DNA from: Cinnamomum chago
Lineage: Eukaryota > Streptophyta > Magnoliopsida > Laurales > Lauraceae
Assembly (NCBI GenBank): GCA_038049695.1
Contig: CP142453.1
Span: forward strand, 23,042,001 to 23,106,000
Reading direction: 5' to 3'
Length of the DNA stretch: 64,000 nucleotides
Under the pieces are notes generated by a model, which searched no databases, was not told where the DNA came from, and was given only the letters and a program-made list of their open reading frames with translations. The translations under genes were made by a program, and so were the position numbers. Within the stretch, counting starts at the first letter, position 1. Each line of letters starts with the position of its first letter. Shown piece after piece: positions 11,835 through 24,148 of the stretch.

Positions 11835-14799
11835 ATGGGCAGGAGACCATGTTGCTCGAAGGAGAGTGTGAACAGAGGAGCATGGTCTCTCCAAGAAGAT
11901 GAAATCCTCAGCAGTTACATTAAGACCCATGGAGAAGGCAAGTGGAGGGACATGCCCAAGAGAGCAGGTGAATATTAGTGTGTGGATGCACATAATCTCA
12001 TACATAAATTCTTTCTATTTATTATGGTTTATTAGGTGACTAACCACTTAAAAGGAAAATTTGATGTGATGGGTTTGCAGGATTAAGACGTTGTGGTAAG
12101 AGCTGCAGGCTCAGATGGTTGAATTACCTGCGACCTGATATAAAGAGAGGCAACATTTCTCCTGAAGAGGAAGACCTCATCATCAGACTCCACAAACTCT
12201 TAGGAAACAGGTTCTCTCTCTCTCTCTCTCTCATATGTGATCTAGTAGCATGCAATGTGGCACATGTGAAACTGTGAGTCTTTACAGGCCAAGATTCATG
12301 GGTTACTCTGGACTCTGTAGTGGGGCTTACCCAAAAATCATCATCATATTAATAATGAAGTAATAGTCTGAACATTGTAGATTATGTGGAGCAAAACATA
12401 GTTTGCTCTTTAATTTCCCATTTGGTTGCAACTAAATGGACTGAGAGGATTATTTCAACACTCAAACTAAATGGACTGAGTGGATTATGTCATTCGGATG
12501 GATAGTTTATACTGATGTACATTTAAGTGTACACTGGTTGAAGGTTGGGCCAGCAATTGACCTGGCTCAATCTGCTAGAATTGCATGTGGGTAAGCCCAA
12601 GCCTAGCCCAAGTCCAAAATTAAATGACATTATAAAGTATGATATATATACACACGCGCAAGAGCCACCACGGTTCCAATCAAGGAGAAGGTGGGGGATT
12701 GAAAGTTCTTTGGGGGTTGACCTATGTGTAAAATCGTTTGTCCATGAGATCATCCTAATTCCTTGATCAATGACCCTCAATTTTAACATTTGCAAAAGGC
12801 ACATTTGTCAGATAAATTTAATTCAAAAGTCAATTCATTTAGATCGGTGTAATATCCATGGAATCAGTACTCACATTAGGTACATTAATGGGGAGGGGTG
12901 GTGGTGATGGGTTTGAATTGACCATAGTTGGTCCCTATTGCCAAAAAGACTGCTGTTGCTCACGAAGGGTGCTCACTGGAAAAAAAAAAAAAGTCCTTAT
13001 TTATGCTAATTAGATGCAGTAGTATGCCAGCAATGTTATAGGCCCACTTGGATGCTTTCTAACCATGAATGGTTGGAGGGATTGAATATTTTGAGGGAAG
13101 CTAGGTATCTGAGAAAAAACCATTCCCATCAAATTTTGTTTAAGAAGTGAAATGTGGCATCATTATTTTAGCCCCTGCAAATGTGGACTATTAAGATAAA
13201 AAGGGGCTAGAATATTGGATGTGGTTGATTTTTTTCACGTACTTAGCTACCATCAAGATCTTTGAACTCGGATACTTTTCATGATTAGCAATATGCGTCT
13301 AAGCACCTGGCTCCATAAACTTTACTCACACATTGCACCATTTCACCAGACCATTGTATAAAAAAAAAAACTCTTCAAATGAGCACCGTCTGGTGAGCAC
13401 TATTTGCAGCATTCCGTTTTTACCAGCACACCCTATGATCACTGTAACCCCCTCACTCTCTTCCCATTAATCACAAGCCCAAATTGACTCTCATCCAACT
13501 GGGTGGTTCAACCCAATTAACCCCAACAAAATTGCTGATTCCAACGGTAAAATCGAAAGCTTTGAAACGGAGTGGAAAGTATGTGCCACCAGTAGTATCA
13601 TCACCCCAGGTCGGTCATACATGATTTATTGCATCCATCAGACAGACTGGTTCATTGCACCACATCGAACCCCTAATAAGCATAATGCATGTGTAATTCA
13701 GGAACTCACCCTGAGGGGTAGCTCAGTTGGCCTAAGACCATGGTTTGTACCTGAAGGTTGTGGGTTCGAAACTGCACTACCACACTAGGGACACAGGGGG
13801 ATTTTATCCGGCTTTCTCTCCTGCTCCCGTAGAGATTATTTTGGCCCAAAGGGCTGGACCCTGCATTATAAAAAAAAAAAAAAAAAAAAATCAATTCAGG
13901 TACCATAGCCCAATTTGGTTACATAATGCCCACACCCAAGCCCAAGCCCATCCCATAGTCCACTTTGGCTTCAACAGCCAGGACCATAGCCCAATCTGCA
14001 TGTTATGTGGGCTGTGACATGGGGCTGTCCAACTCGAACCCTTGTGTACATATAGTTTGCTATTTTATGTGGTTAGCGGTTTGTGATATGATTCCATTAC
14101 AATATAGTTCTTCTATTCTCACATAGAACTTGTAAAAGTAAATGGCACTTACTTCTTGAATATTTCAAAGTAAGATCAAGGGTACTAACTGACGAGATAT
14201 TTGGTGTACTGTGTTTTGGCAGGTGGTCTCTAATAGCAGGAAGGTTGCCCGGAAGAACAGACAATGAAATAAAGAACTACTGGAATACAAGTCTGAGAAA
14301 GAGGGTGAAAGCTCAATCATCATCTAAAACGACCATCCAAGATCAAACAAACAGCGAATCTAAAGAAAGGAGATCTTCCATAGGTGGACCAGATAAGGAG
14401 CCATTGACATACATTGGACCCCACCAAGTGATTCGCACCAAGGCCGTAAGATGCACCAAGCTCTTCCTTCCTCCACAACAAGAAGGTGAACCCATGAGCC
14501 AGAATGACTTAGAGCCCGGACCCAGTGAAATCCAACCGTTGATTTCTCCGCGCAAGGATGATTGCTTGAATTTCCTGATGGATTTCGATATGAGTGGGAT
14601 TTTCGCATCTGAAATGCTAGAGTCTAATTGCATGATGCAAGTAGCTGGTGATGAAATGAATGAGAAGATCAGTAATGCCATGGGAGAGGAGTATGGACAT
14701 CACATGGCACTCAGTGATGTAGAGTTTGGTGATTGGAGGGAGAGCTGTTCCTTTCAAAATGGTGTAGGATTAGAGCTCGAAATGTTGGGCCCTTTTTAG
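11835..14799 (+). CDS. R2R3-MYB transcription factor A (subgroup 5, TT2/PA2-like), 279 aa in 3 exons
   Basis: Exons are 11835-11967, 12081-12210 and 14223-14799, all with GT/AG borders. They give an unbroken 279-residue frame starting [17 protein letters not shown]. The first two exon lengths (133 and 130 bp) are standard for R2R3-MYB genes. R2 covers about residues 14-61 and R3 about 67-112, with the conserved Trp residues present. Residues 76-95 fit the bHLH-interaction signature DLx2Rx3Lx6Lx3R. The C-terminal motif [15 protein letters not shown] (157-171) and a terminal DWRES block resemble proanthocyanidin/anthocyanin regulators of subgroup 5. By family knowledge it would act in the nucleus with a bHLH partner on flavonoid genes; that role is inferred. 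Intron 2 is 2012 bp and holds a SINE. Confidence 0.92.
11968..12080 (+). other. MYB A intron 1
   Basis: A 113-bp intron with donor GTGAAT and acceptor TTTGCAG, in phase 1 within a Gly codon, the classic first-intron position of R2R3-MYB genes. Confidence 0.88.
12211..14222 (+). other. MYB A intron 2 (2012 bp)
   Basis: The donor is GTTCTC and begins a CT microsatellite (12213-12232). The acceptor TTTTGGCAG ends at 14222. The splice falls within the Arg codon of GNRW, the usual second-intron site. The intron is six times longer than in MYB B. Besides the SINE at 13711-13889 it holds A runs near 12980 and 13361 and otherwise unrecognised sequence. Confidence 0.85.
13711..13889 (+). mobile_element. 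tRNA-derived SINE in MYB A intron 2
   Basis: The head GGGGTAGCTCAGTTGG is a good RNA polymerase III box A. GGGTTCGAAAC about 35 bases on is a good box B. A ~110-bp body and a 20-nt A run (13870-13889) follow. The word AATTCAGG occurs just upstream (13695-13702) and just after the tail, a possible short target duplication. An older relative is at 20047-20220. Confidence 0.8.
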
Positions 14800-16989
14800 A
14801 TTAGGGGTGTTTGGAAATCATATATTTCTAGAGATTTTGCTATATTATCTACTACTTTTTGAACAGGAATGTTTGATGCTAATTAATGGAACTGATTGAC
14901 ACACTTATTCTGTCTATGCTCTTCTATGGTCATTGCTACTTTGTACAATCCAGACTGTTGTGGAGATCTAGGATTTAAACCCATTTTAAAGAGATTCGAG
15001 TCTCTTTGTTTGAATCGGATTATGCAGATAAATTCTCAACTCCTGGTCAATACATGGCACAAGGGATAAGGGGTTCCATGAGTGGGCCCCAAAAGTGGGC
15101 ACAATGGGCCACTCGCATCCAACAGTCATTGAGGTTCAATATGTGAGGATACCGAAGAGGAATGCATGGACTCTTTCTATGTGATTTGACTAGTTTTTAC
15201 TTTTTAGATTTTAGGCGCGCGCATATATATATATATATATATATATTTCGTGTGATCAATGATGAACGTTGTGCAGTGGACGTAACTCTAGTTGGAGTAT
15301 AATTTCATATGACTACACATCAATGGGAGATTGTGATTTTTGGTGGTTTGGCATTAGATATAATTCTGATTGGAGTAAAACTTTAATGATGAGAATTCAA
15401 GCCGAGGCTTGGCTTCTAGCGGTTTTAATCTAGAAGGCAAGACCTGCCGATGGATTCATAAGAATTCTTAAGCATGACCAGCCTCTGCAAAACTATATAT
15501 TGTCCATATAAAATCAAACCAATTTTAATCTGCATGTTTATTCAAGCTATAACAGAATCAAAATCTTAAGAGGATTTTTGTGATTTTTCTTGTAGAAAAA
15601 AGAATTTTTGTCAGGTCCATTTAAACTCTAGTTTGAGCTTACAAATCTTATATGAGCCATTGACTAAGAAATATCAGAGCGGATTGGAAATATTTCCATT
15701 GATGTTTTGGAGCTGAATGTAGTAGATCTATCCTTCATGAAGACTAGCATGCTCGTGCGACCTGAATAATATACTTAAATTAATATTTCTTTTATATAAA
15801 TTCATTTATAATATAATAATTAAAAAAATTTCAAATCAACCAAAATATCATGAAAATCAGACATATCTTCCTTTAATCCACGTCAATATACACGTTACTG
15901 ATAAAAAAATACATACACGTTTCATCTTAAAAATAAATGATTAATATGCATTTCTATTCATTTTGAATACTACATAAAAACTTTGAAAATAACCTTAATT
16001 TATAAAGTTGGAAGGTATTTTGCTGAATTGGGTCACATCCACACAAATGGGCATAAGAGATATTTTATTGAAAATGCACATATCTATTCTTAAAAAGATA
16101 CATTCACAAATGGTCCCCAAAAAACTGACGTGGCTTCTTCTAATGTCAGATTTGATTTTTTTTTCAGCCGCTATACAGCTTTAAAGAGATATAATTGGCA
16201 TGAGATTTAACTTCAAAATCATGTGTTTGCCAAGCATTGACTCTCCCCCTTTACTCTCTACCTGCGAATGAGGATGTTGTTTCACAAATTAAAAGTTGAA
16301 TAAGGACATCTTATAAGCATTCACTCTCCCCTTACTCTCTTACGTGTGAATGAGGATGTTGTTTCACACAACTTGAATAAGAACATCTTATGGAAACATT
16401 TATAGTATCTCTTCAATTAAAGAAACTTTAGGATTTAATACCTTCAATTTCCTCTTTTAAACCTGTCCGATGGACTATCAGATTGTGTTTCTATTACTAA
16501 AATCCAAGATTTATCGAAAATTCTAAAATGAAAAGTGGCCATGTATGATCATATATAGAAGTTCCATTTCTACACTCTTTTATGATCATGTGACAACTTT
16601 AACCAATTAAGTAGAGCTGTAGAAGGCTGGCAAGAAAGAAGGTTGTGAAAACAACACCACAAGTTTTGGATAATCTATCAATTTGAGATTAATTCACTTT
16701 TATTAGGATTTAGCAATCAAACTCAGATGATACTCACATAACCTTTGATTTCTTCTAACCTGTTTTGAGCTTAGTGACATTGGTGCTTTGGTGCGCTCAT
16801 TTGTCTTCATCCCACAACTTGCCTTCATGTGTCATTATCGTTAAATGTCTCCTTCTGGAACGGTCACATCCGAGCCATTTATATTGAGATCTTTCTCTAC
16901 TCAGTGCTCAGATATCGGTCACGTGCAACGCACAGATTTCTGCCTCGGGGGTTGGATTCACGTTGGCATTACTTTTGTTGGATCTTATT
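14800..16989. other. Spacer downstream of MYB A
   Basis: Contains an (AT)n run at 15222-15246 and the 83-bp imperfect duplication at 16233-16392. No further gene recognised; 14800-15150 presumably includes the MYB A 3' UTR. Confidence 0.4.
16233..16392. repeat. Imperfect ~83-bp tandem duplication
   Basis: Two adjacent units start AGCATTSACTCTCCCC and both contain GAATGAGGATGTTGTTTCAC, then end near ACATCTTAT. Divergence of roughly 15-20% suggests an older duplication. Confidence 0.75.
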
Positions 16990-17360
16990 TAAGGATGTAA
17001 ATTGGTATCCGATTTTTTGATTATTCGGAAGTTCCGATCTGTTAAAAACTGGGTCTGAGTCCTTATTTAGGTCCTGATAAGTAAATGGGTTCGGGTCCAC
17101 CTTGGTTCAAACCCGTGGACCCGAGACCCAATATATTACCTCAATTTTTGAAAATCTCTCCTAAAAAGCATATTTTTTTAAATATCATTATCTACCTAAA
17201 CCCGGACCCGGATCCAGACCCGTCCCTTATATGGTTTTGGTTCCAGTTCCAGAGTTAAGAAATCAGTTCCGAAACAGTTTTGAGTCCGGATCCAGTTTCA
17301 CATTCTCCTTAATAGTTCCGGTTATGGACTTGGATCGGAACCGGCCCGTTTACCACCCTA
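16990..17360. mobile_element. hAT-type MITE, family 1 copy 2
   Basis: Same body as 11014-11362: TAAGGATGTAAATTGG at the left, CCCGTTTACCACCCTA at the right, shared internal blocks such as AAAATCTCTCCTAAAAA. Flanks ATCTTATT (16982-16989) and ATCTTATG (17361-17368) match at 7 of 8. Same orientation as copy 1. Confidence 0.85.
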
Positions 17361-17368
17361 ATCTTATG

Positions 17369-18703
17369 ATAATAGTTTTTCATGATGTACATGGCCAAGA
17401 AACTTTGAGGGTTTAAAACTAGCATGAAATTTTGAGGACTTAAAACTGGCGGGTTTGGTAAAATAGATACTTGTAAGGATGAGTGTGTTCAAGTTTTTAA
17501 TGTTGTAAAAAACAAGAGAGTAACAACTACGGTTGGTGATCGAGACTCCTTTCCTTTCTATTGTTACCTCCCTCCCTATTTTCACTCATCTAGGTGGGCC
17601 TCCAGTAGGCGTAAGAAACAGAAATAGGGGTTGTAGAGCAATGCTTTTGCAAATTGATAGTTACGTACACAAAAGTAATCAACATGAAAAGAGAAATTAA
17701 ATTGGCAGAAAAAGCTAACTTACAAGATAGTTATATACCCCACCCAAAAAGAAAAAACAGATTGTTATATACACAAAAGGTAGTTGACATGGCTGAAAAA
17801 GCTCACTTTCAAGTGAGATGACCCGCTCAAACATATAATCTTAGTGTTTCCACGTGATATTCTCCTATATTCTCCTATATTCTCAAATTCCCGGGGCACG
17901 ATTTCTAACGAGAGAACTGTGTTTGAGAATCCAAGACTCACAAAGCATTTAGAAGCTCCTATTTGATTAATTGAATCATACAATTTCAGTCATTTAAAAT
18001 GTCACTTTTGATTTTGAAAATTGTCCAAATTCTACCTTCTTATTGTTGGAATCCACATAGTGAAAAGACACAAGATCTAAAATAAATAAAAAGGAAAGAA
18101 TAACTTGGTAGAAAGAGACGCAGAAACTTACATGGTTCACTTAGTTGCCTACGTTTATGGGCAGTAATCCAGGCTTTCTTCTTAATTAACTTATGATTTG
18201 AGTTTTTCTTTCTCTCACACACAAAACTAACATTCTCAGAACCTACGACTTTAGGAGCATTTATTACGCTATGCACATGCTCTTTCCCCGCTCTTATGCA
18301 CCAGGGTTCTTTACACACACATAGTTGGCGCGGTCTGCAAATTAAACACTAATGCTTAAATAGGAATGTTCTGCTTAGAAAGAAACTTGGCTTCACTATA
18401 AAATTAAAAGCCAATCCGAACTTTCCATAAGAAAAACCTCCCATAACTTTTAAGCTGAATTGACATTTGTGAAACTTTCTAGGGACATCAGTTGGAGAAT
18501 TTCTAATCCTCCTCAACTGGAATTCTAAAGGGCTTGTTTATGCAATGCAATGGAAGGGGAGACATGAGGCCCTCTTTTGTACCAAAATTAGGATTTTCTA
18601 TGGAGAGTTTGTTTTCACTGTACAACTAAAAGGACTACCTAAAGTATAAAGAGGACTTACCTTCCCCAAAAAAAAACAAGCCTTGCACTGTTAGCTACTT
18701 GAG
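17369..18703. other. Spacer with a possible LTR fragment
   Basis: Around 18110-18180 the words ACATGGTTCACTTAGTTGCC and TACGTTTATGGGCAG resemble a block common in plant copia LTRs, but no paired LTR, primer site or coding region was found. The remainder is unrecognised. Confidence 0.3.
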
Positions 18704-19112
18704 TATAGTTGTCAATATCGTATCAGACGCCATTTCAGTCTGGCCTCCAAAATGAAAGGTTTTGTCCGATTCAGAATTCCGATGAAACTTTACAGTATAA
18801 CTTTTTGGGAAATATAAAAATAATATATTTATATATATATGTGGAAGAAGGAAATATCCAAATCAAAACAAGAAATATGGATTTAACTAGTAAAATTTTT
18901 TTGGCATTATATTTTTAGAAAATATAAGAAATACAAAGTTAATATATGTATAAAGATTCAAAAGAAAAAAAAATTAATTATGTAAAATCTCATTTCGGCC
19001 GAAATCTAAGATTTAAAATGAAAACTTTTATGTGAAATTTCATTTTGGCTGCTTGTCAGAAACGAAAAATCACAGTTATTTCGACGGAAACGGTACAAAA
19101 TTAATAACTATG
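18704..19112. mobile_element. Non-autonomous DNA-transposon-like repeat, copy A
   Basis: The left end ATAGTTGTCAATATCG and right end AATTAATAACTATG are inverted relatives. The interior is AT-rich and holds TTTCGGCCGAAAT words shared with copy B at 19199. No coding capacity; family unassigned. Confidence 0.55.
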
Positions 19113-19198
19113 TATATGAGGCCTTGTCCCTAATAAGGTTCGAGAAGTTTGAGATATGGGTCTAGGGTTTGTATGTGTCCAAGATCTTGGGTCTAATT

Positions 19199-19630
19199 CA
19201 TAGTTATTAATTTCGTTTCGTTTCGTTTCGGTCGAAATGGCCGAAATTTTTCGTTTTGAATTTCGGCCAATCTCGGCCGAAATTCAAGATTTAGGCCGAT
19301 TTCGGCCGAAATTCAAGATTTCGGCTGAAATTCGGGATATCGGCCGAAATGGAATTTTACAAAATTAATTTTTTTTTACTTTTTTTACACATATATATAT
19401 TGTATTTCTTATATTTTCACAAAATATAATTTCAAAAAAAAAATACTATAATGGATTAAATCTATATTTATTACTTTTTCTATTTTTTTTACATATATAT
19501 GTATATATATTATGTTATATTTTTTCCGAAATGTAATTTTAAAAAGTTTCGCCAAAATCCCGAATCGGCCAAAACTGTTCATTTTGCAGGCCAGAGCGAA
19601 ATGTAGTCCGAAACAATATTAACAACTATG
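19199..19630. mobile_element. Non-autonomous DNA-transposon-like repeat, copy B (opposite orientation)
   Basis: It starts CATAGTTATTAATTTCG and ends ATTAACAACTATG, giving a ~13-bp terminal inverted repeat. Several copies of TCGGCCGAAAT lie near the left end. It is related to 18704-19112 but inverted, with 86 bp between the two. Confidence 0.6.
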
Positions 19631-20046
19631 ATCCAACCACGCCTAATAGATACAAAGTAAGAAATCTCGAACCCGTTCAAGTTTGATTTACTCCTGAGTG
19701 CAAATAAGACCAAGGCTTATTAAAGGCTAGTATTTACTCAAAGATCTCTCCTTATATAAACTACACACAATTAGGTTTGTTTTTTTACCAGAATTTATAG
19801 AACTCATATCCGATGGATATTGTTGGAGAATTTATAATATTGGATTTCTTAGTATGCTGCTAACTTTTGTAATTTTCGAATTCTTTGTTTCATACATGCT
19901 AGAATTCCTACTTGAGAGTATGATGCATCCTTAATTTCATAAATTCTCCATCTCATACCTAGTAGAATTCCTTGAGTATGCATTGCTTACGTATAATTTG
20001 AATGTATGCATGTATAGTGCATTAAATGTAGGCATTTATAAATCAA
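19631..20046. other. Spacer, no gene recognised
   Basis: AT-rich sequence with repeated GAATTCT-type words. Nothing assigned. Confidence 0.35.
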
Positions 20047-20220
20047 AGGAATAGTTTAGTTGGTTTAAGACCACGGTTTACATCCGAAGATTGTAAGTTT
20101 AAAACTACACTACCAAACTAAAATTATAAGAGACTTTATTCAACTTCTCTCTGATCTCTCGGAGGAGTCAATCCTGGAACACACCCGTAGCATAACACAA
20201 AAAGTAAAAATAAAAATGTA
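20047..20220 (+). mobile_element. tRNA-derived SINE, older copy of the 13711 family
   Basis: GGAATAGTTTAGTTGGTTTAAGACCACGG and following bases align along their length with the SINE head at 13711 (box A TAGTTTAGTTGG, box B GTAAGTTTAAAAC), with many C-to-T type changes. The A-rich tail around 20198-20220 is degenerate. Confidence 0.65.
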
Positions 20221-21105
20221 GACGTTCGTAACTATAATAGATGCGAATGTTTTTTTTTCCTGTGCATGGGCACATGTGAGAGAGTACACATCTCCAAGGG
20301 CGGAATCCCCATAAATTTCAGTGGGGGTCTAGCTGTGACACTGACACCGATCTGAACAGACTGCAAAGTGCAGGAGTGCTAGCTACGGCCTACCCACTAA
20401 GTTCAGTCCTTGTCAATGTGTAAATATTAAAACATAAATATGTGATCTCATCATCTCACCCACTCCCAAAAATGTAAAAAATGTAACACTCAACTTTGGA
20501 GCCCATCTTTAGAAATCAAGAAAAGAATTGTGGTAGGGTGGGACCAATTTATGTTGGGGGTAAAATCGAAGGATATGCCATACACTATGTGGGAGTTCAT
20601 CATGAGGTGTTTAGATTTTTTTATGGGCCGCACTGGAGTTTCTAAAAGTGAAGGCCTATGAGGATGCAGACTCCCGACTCATTATAAAGACATGCTATCA
20701 GAACTCTCAAATCTGCTGTCTTCCGGCTGCATGCACCAAAAATAGTTGTCTTGTTATGTGCTAGCCTAAGATCGATCTAGATGAGAATTTAGATTGATAG
20801 ATGGCTGTAAGCACTTGCCCCACTTTAGCAGAGGTTCTAATAGCAGTGTTCATGGGCTGGGCTGGAACTTATCCAAGCCTGGTCGGTCCAATTTGTCAGG
20901 CCTAAATTTTAGGCCTTAAAGGCCAATCCAGCTCAGCACATTTGTTGCAGCCTTAAAGTCAGACATAGCACATCCCTTTTGCAGCATATATAGCTTATTT
21001 GTGACAAATGTGCCACGCTAGGCCGGGCCTTCAAGCATGCACAGGCTCATGTTACCATCAGATCAGAAATTGAGGCTCATATATGGCGCTCAAGCCAAAA
21101 AAACC
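20221..21105. other. Spacer, no gene recognised
   Basis: No coding signal. 20840-21050 is rich in GGCC words, but no repeat ends could be paired. Confidence 0.35.
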
Positions 21106-21491
21106 TAGGGTTGTATACGGGTTAGTTCTAGTTCGGGTCTATGGTGGACTCGGAACTGGAACCATTAAGGAAAATGTGGAACTGGATCCGGACCCAGAAC
21201 CGTTTCAAAACCAATTTCTTCGCTTCGTTTCCAAAATTAAAACCATATATGGGAAGGGTTTGGGTCCGGGTCAGGGTCTAGGTAGAGAATGATATTAAAA
21301 AAACATCATTTTTAGGAGAGATTTTGAAAGTCGAGGTAATATGTCGGATCTGGGGTCCATGGGTCTAAATCAAGATGGAACCAGACCCGAACCCATTTAC
21401 TTATCGGGGTCTAAATAAGGACCCAGACTCGGTTTTTAACGAGTTAGAACCATTAGGTAATCGGAGAGTTGAGAACTCATTTACATCCTTA
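21106..21491. mobile_element. hAT-type MITE, family 1 copy 3 (inverted)
   Basis: It begins TAGGGTTGTATACGGG and ends CATTTACATCCTTA. Internal blocks are reverse complements of those in copies 1 and 2 (for example TTTTTAGGAGAGATTTT). Flanks AAAAAACC and AGAAAACC are a possible imperfect octamer duplication, offset by one base. Confidence 0.78.
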
Positions 21492-22762
21492 CAGAAAACC
21501 CAGCCTAAGTCTAGACCCATGCTAGCCGAGCTTGGGTTAGGATGGGCTGGCCCATAAGCACCCCAGATTCCAGGATTGAAAGATTATTGAAATCTCAAGA
21601 AATGAGACCTTATGCACTCTACTCAAACACCCATCTCCCGCGACAAGCCGAGCTATGGCCAGAGGGACAAATTTAAAAGTACATTAAATAGATGTTTAAA
21701 ATAGGGAAAGTTTCAAGTGCATCTATCCCTCACCATTGGGTGGGGGACACTTTCCTTTTTGCACATGAAGACAAGGAAGTGTACCTCATCCTATATACTT
21801 AAAAAGTAACTTTTGTACTTAAAAGTTCTCAATTATGAAAGTATCCTTCACCCTATGATGAATGATAGATGCACTTGAATATTTTCCATTTAAAATATAT
21901 ATAGTAATTCCACGGACTACTAGTTTCTTTTGAAGCTCATTGTGAGTTAGTAATGAAAGGGGACATATGTGACGTGGCTTTCACCATTTCCATGTGATGA
22001 TTGTCACAAGCTTGGTCCACTAACAATGAATATATGTATGTCTCATATAAGACAGCTGAAAGATCTCTATCATTGTCATCACTGTGGGATTAGGTTTGAC
22101 AATGTTGCATGTGGACTGTGGAGATGTCCCCAAAGGAGAATTCTTTCCTTTAATTTCGGGTCTGTCTGATGAGGAAAGATCTTTACATGGATTCAAATGA
22201 TTGTCAGATCTTCTCTCTAATATGTTCAGGTTTTTTTTTTATTCTTTTAAAAAGAATTTAAGGTGAAAAGGCTGAAATAGCATCTAGAAAGCTCCAAAAT
22301 CTTGAATTTTTACACAATTTCCAATGCATAATAACTGACGAGAGAATTCCTCAAATCATTTCTATAAAAAAAGTAGGGTACCCATGTATATATGATGTAT
22401 CACATTCAGAAAACTTGGCCAAGTTAACTCAAATATCTTATTTATTAGATTATTTGTTTCTGTTTCCTTGCTTTAAAATATTATACTTAAGTTTTTAGTC
22501 AAAGAAAAGAAAGGCTGTTGTTATAGTAGATCAGAATATAAATATAAGAATAGGCACATTAGGAAGTATAGCTTTTCAATGCAATGATTTGGTTGTGCTA
22601 TGCTTTCAAATGTCAACCCACTTCAGGCACGTTTTCACCGCAGCATGCGCTGAAAAGTTGCACGGATGCATGTTGCATATGGAAACAACGTTAATGCTCC
22701 ACCTGTTGGAATGGGGGGGCCTGAATTGATTGGCTCCATACGGTTTGCCCATATAGCAAGGG
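21492..22762. other. Spacer, no gene recognised
   Basis: AT-rich sequence with no coding signal and no paired repeat ends seen. Confidence 0.35.
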
Positions 22763-22770
22763 CTCTTTAG

Positions 22771-23643
22771 TAGGCTGTGAATGGGACGGGTTGAAACGGG
22801 TAGAAAGCACGATTAGGTCCGTCCCAAGCCCGAAAATACAGGATTTTATAAAAAATTTTGAGCCTAGTGGGTTGGGCTTGGTCAATAATTTTAAAGTCCG
22901 GTCAAAATGGGACTGGGACTGGGCAGAGGATGCCCAGCCCGTTCAAGCCCGGCCCGGTCCGCTCCAAGTTAATTTTAATAAAAGTTTTATATTACCTAAA
23001 CTGTCCCCTCACTAACAGTAAAAAAACGACAAGTTAGGAGGGGCATTCTTGTAACTCCGTCCTCCATCAGTCAATCTATTTTATAAGACGATGCAAGCCC
23101 TAAAAACTGATGCTACTTAATTTTTTTTTTTTAACTGATGCTACATTACTTTAACTTGACTCATGTAGGATATTCATTCTCATTCATTTCTATTGATTTT
23201 CTGATTTTCTACTTTTACCGGAAAAAAAGAAGATTTTAATCATTCCTATATTACTTGACTCATATAGCCTATAGTATACTCATTCATTTCTATTGATTTT
23301 TTGATTTTCTACTGTCACTAGCAAAAAGTTTTTAACTCCGCCATGTTGCTTGTTGCATTGCATTGCCGGTCCCAAGTTAGGAAAAAGGAGGAGAGTTTAA
23401 AGTCCGGTTCACATCGGGTGTCTGGTGACAGTAGAAATAATTAGTGAATGTTTTGCTTATCTCCAGAATCAGGCTAAGCCCAGGCCCGGCCCTTTCCCAG
23501 CCCGGGCCCGCACGGGACGGGATTAGATGTAGGCCCGTTCAATTTAGGGTCGGGATTGGACAACACTTGGTAGGCCCGTCCTATTTTCGGGACGGGATTG
23601 GACAACCCAAGCCCAGGCCCGACCCGTCCCATTGACAGGCCTA
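22771..23643. mobile_element. hAT-type non-autonomous element (873 bp) with perfect 8-bp TSD
   Basis: The left end TAGGCTGTGAATGGGACGGG is inverted at the right end as CCCGTCCCATTGACAGGCCTA. CTCTTTAG flanks both sides exactly (22763-22770, 23644-23651). Subterminal regions are dense in GGCCCG and GGGACGGG words. The middle holds an internal ~100-bp duplication (23158 and 23256, both with CATTTCTATTGATTTT). No transposase frame remains. Confidence 0.87.
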
Positions 23644-23651
23644 CTCTTTAG

Positions 23652-24032
23652 AGATGAGATCAATCAAACCCTTAATCCCGCACTTGTGTTGAACTAATTT
23701 GGAGAGTCATGTCCCTGGCTTTAATTTGGGAGTAACCTTTTTTTGGAAAAATGGCTAAGAGCACCACTATATTTGTCAACTTTGAGCCAAAATCTAAGTG
23801 GGACCCACTTATCATTTTTAGGTGGGAATACATGGGAATGTAATCTACCCATGAGTAGATTGAGAACATGTATTAGGTTGCTCTAATCCATTAAGGAGTG
23901 AATGAGAAATTGTCTTCTAAACACCCCGAACTGAACCGGGCTTGGGCTTGGGCTTGAGCTTCACGTGAGTTGGGCCTGACTCGGTCCACTACCCATTTAT
24001 ATATTTTTGGAGAAATTTTTTTTTCCAAAAGG
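23652..24032. other. Spacer, no gene recognised
   Basis: No coding signal or paired repeats. Confidence 0.35.
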
Positions 24033-24148
24033 GATGTGTCCATTCACATATGAAAGGGTGTGTCCAAAGTGATGTGTGTCCATTCACATATGAAAGGGTG
24101 TGTCCAAAGTGATGTGTCCATTCACGTATGAAAGGGTATGTCTAACTC
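24033..24148. repeat. Three imperfect ~38-40-bp tandem repeats
   Basis: Units start GATGTGT(GT)CCATTCACRTATG at 24033, 24071 and 24111 and end GTGTGTCCAAAG. The third is more diverged. Confidence 0.85.

Noticed and set aside
13711..13785. A tRNA gene, because box A and box B are good
   Set aside because: The sequence continues into a ~110-bp body and a poly(A) tail, a relative lies at 20047, and no cloverleaf with paired acceptor arms can be formed, so it is a SINE.
14343..14681. Minus-strand open frames over MYB A exon 3 (and similar over MYB B exon 3)
   Set aside because: Antisense shadows of the conserved MYB coding exons.
24033..24148. A CRISPR-like array of repeats
   Set aside because: The units are adjacent imperfect tandem repeats without unique spacers, in a plant genome; it is a minisatellite.
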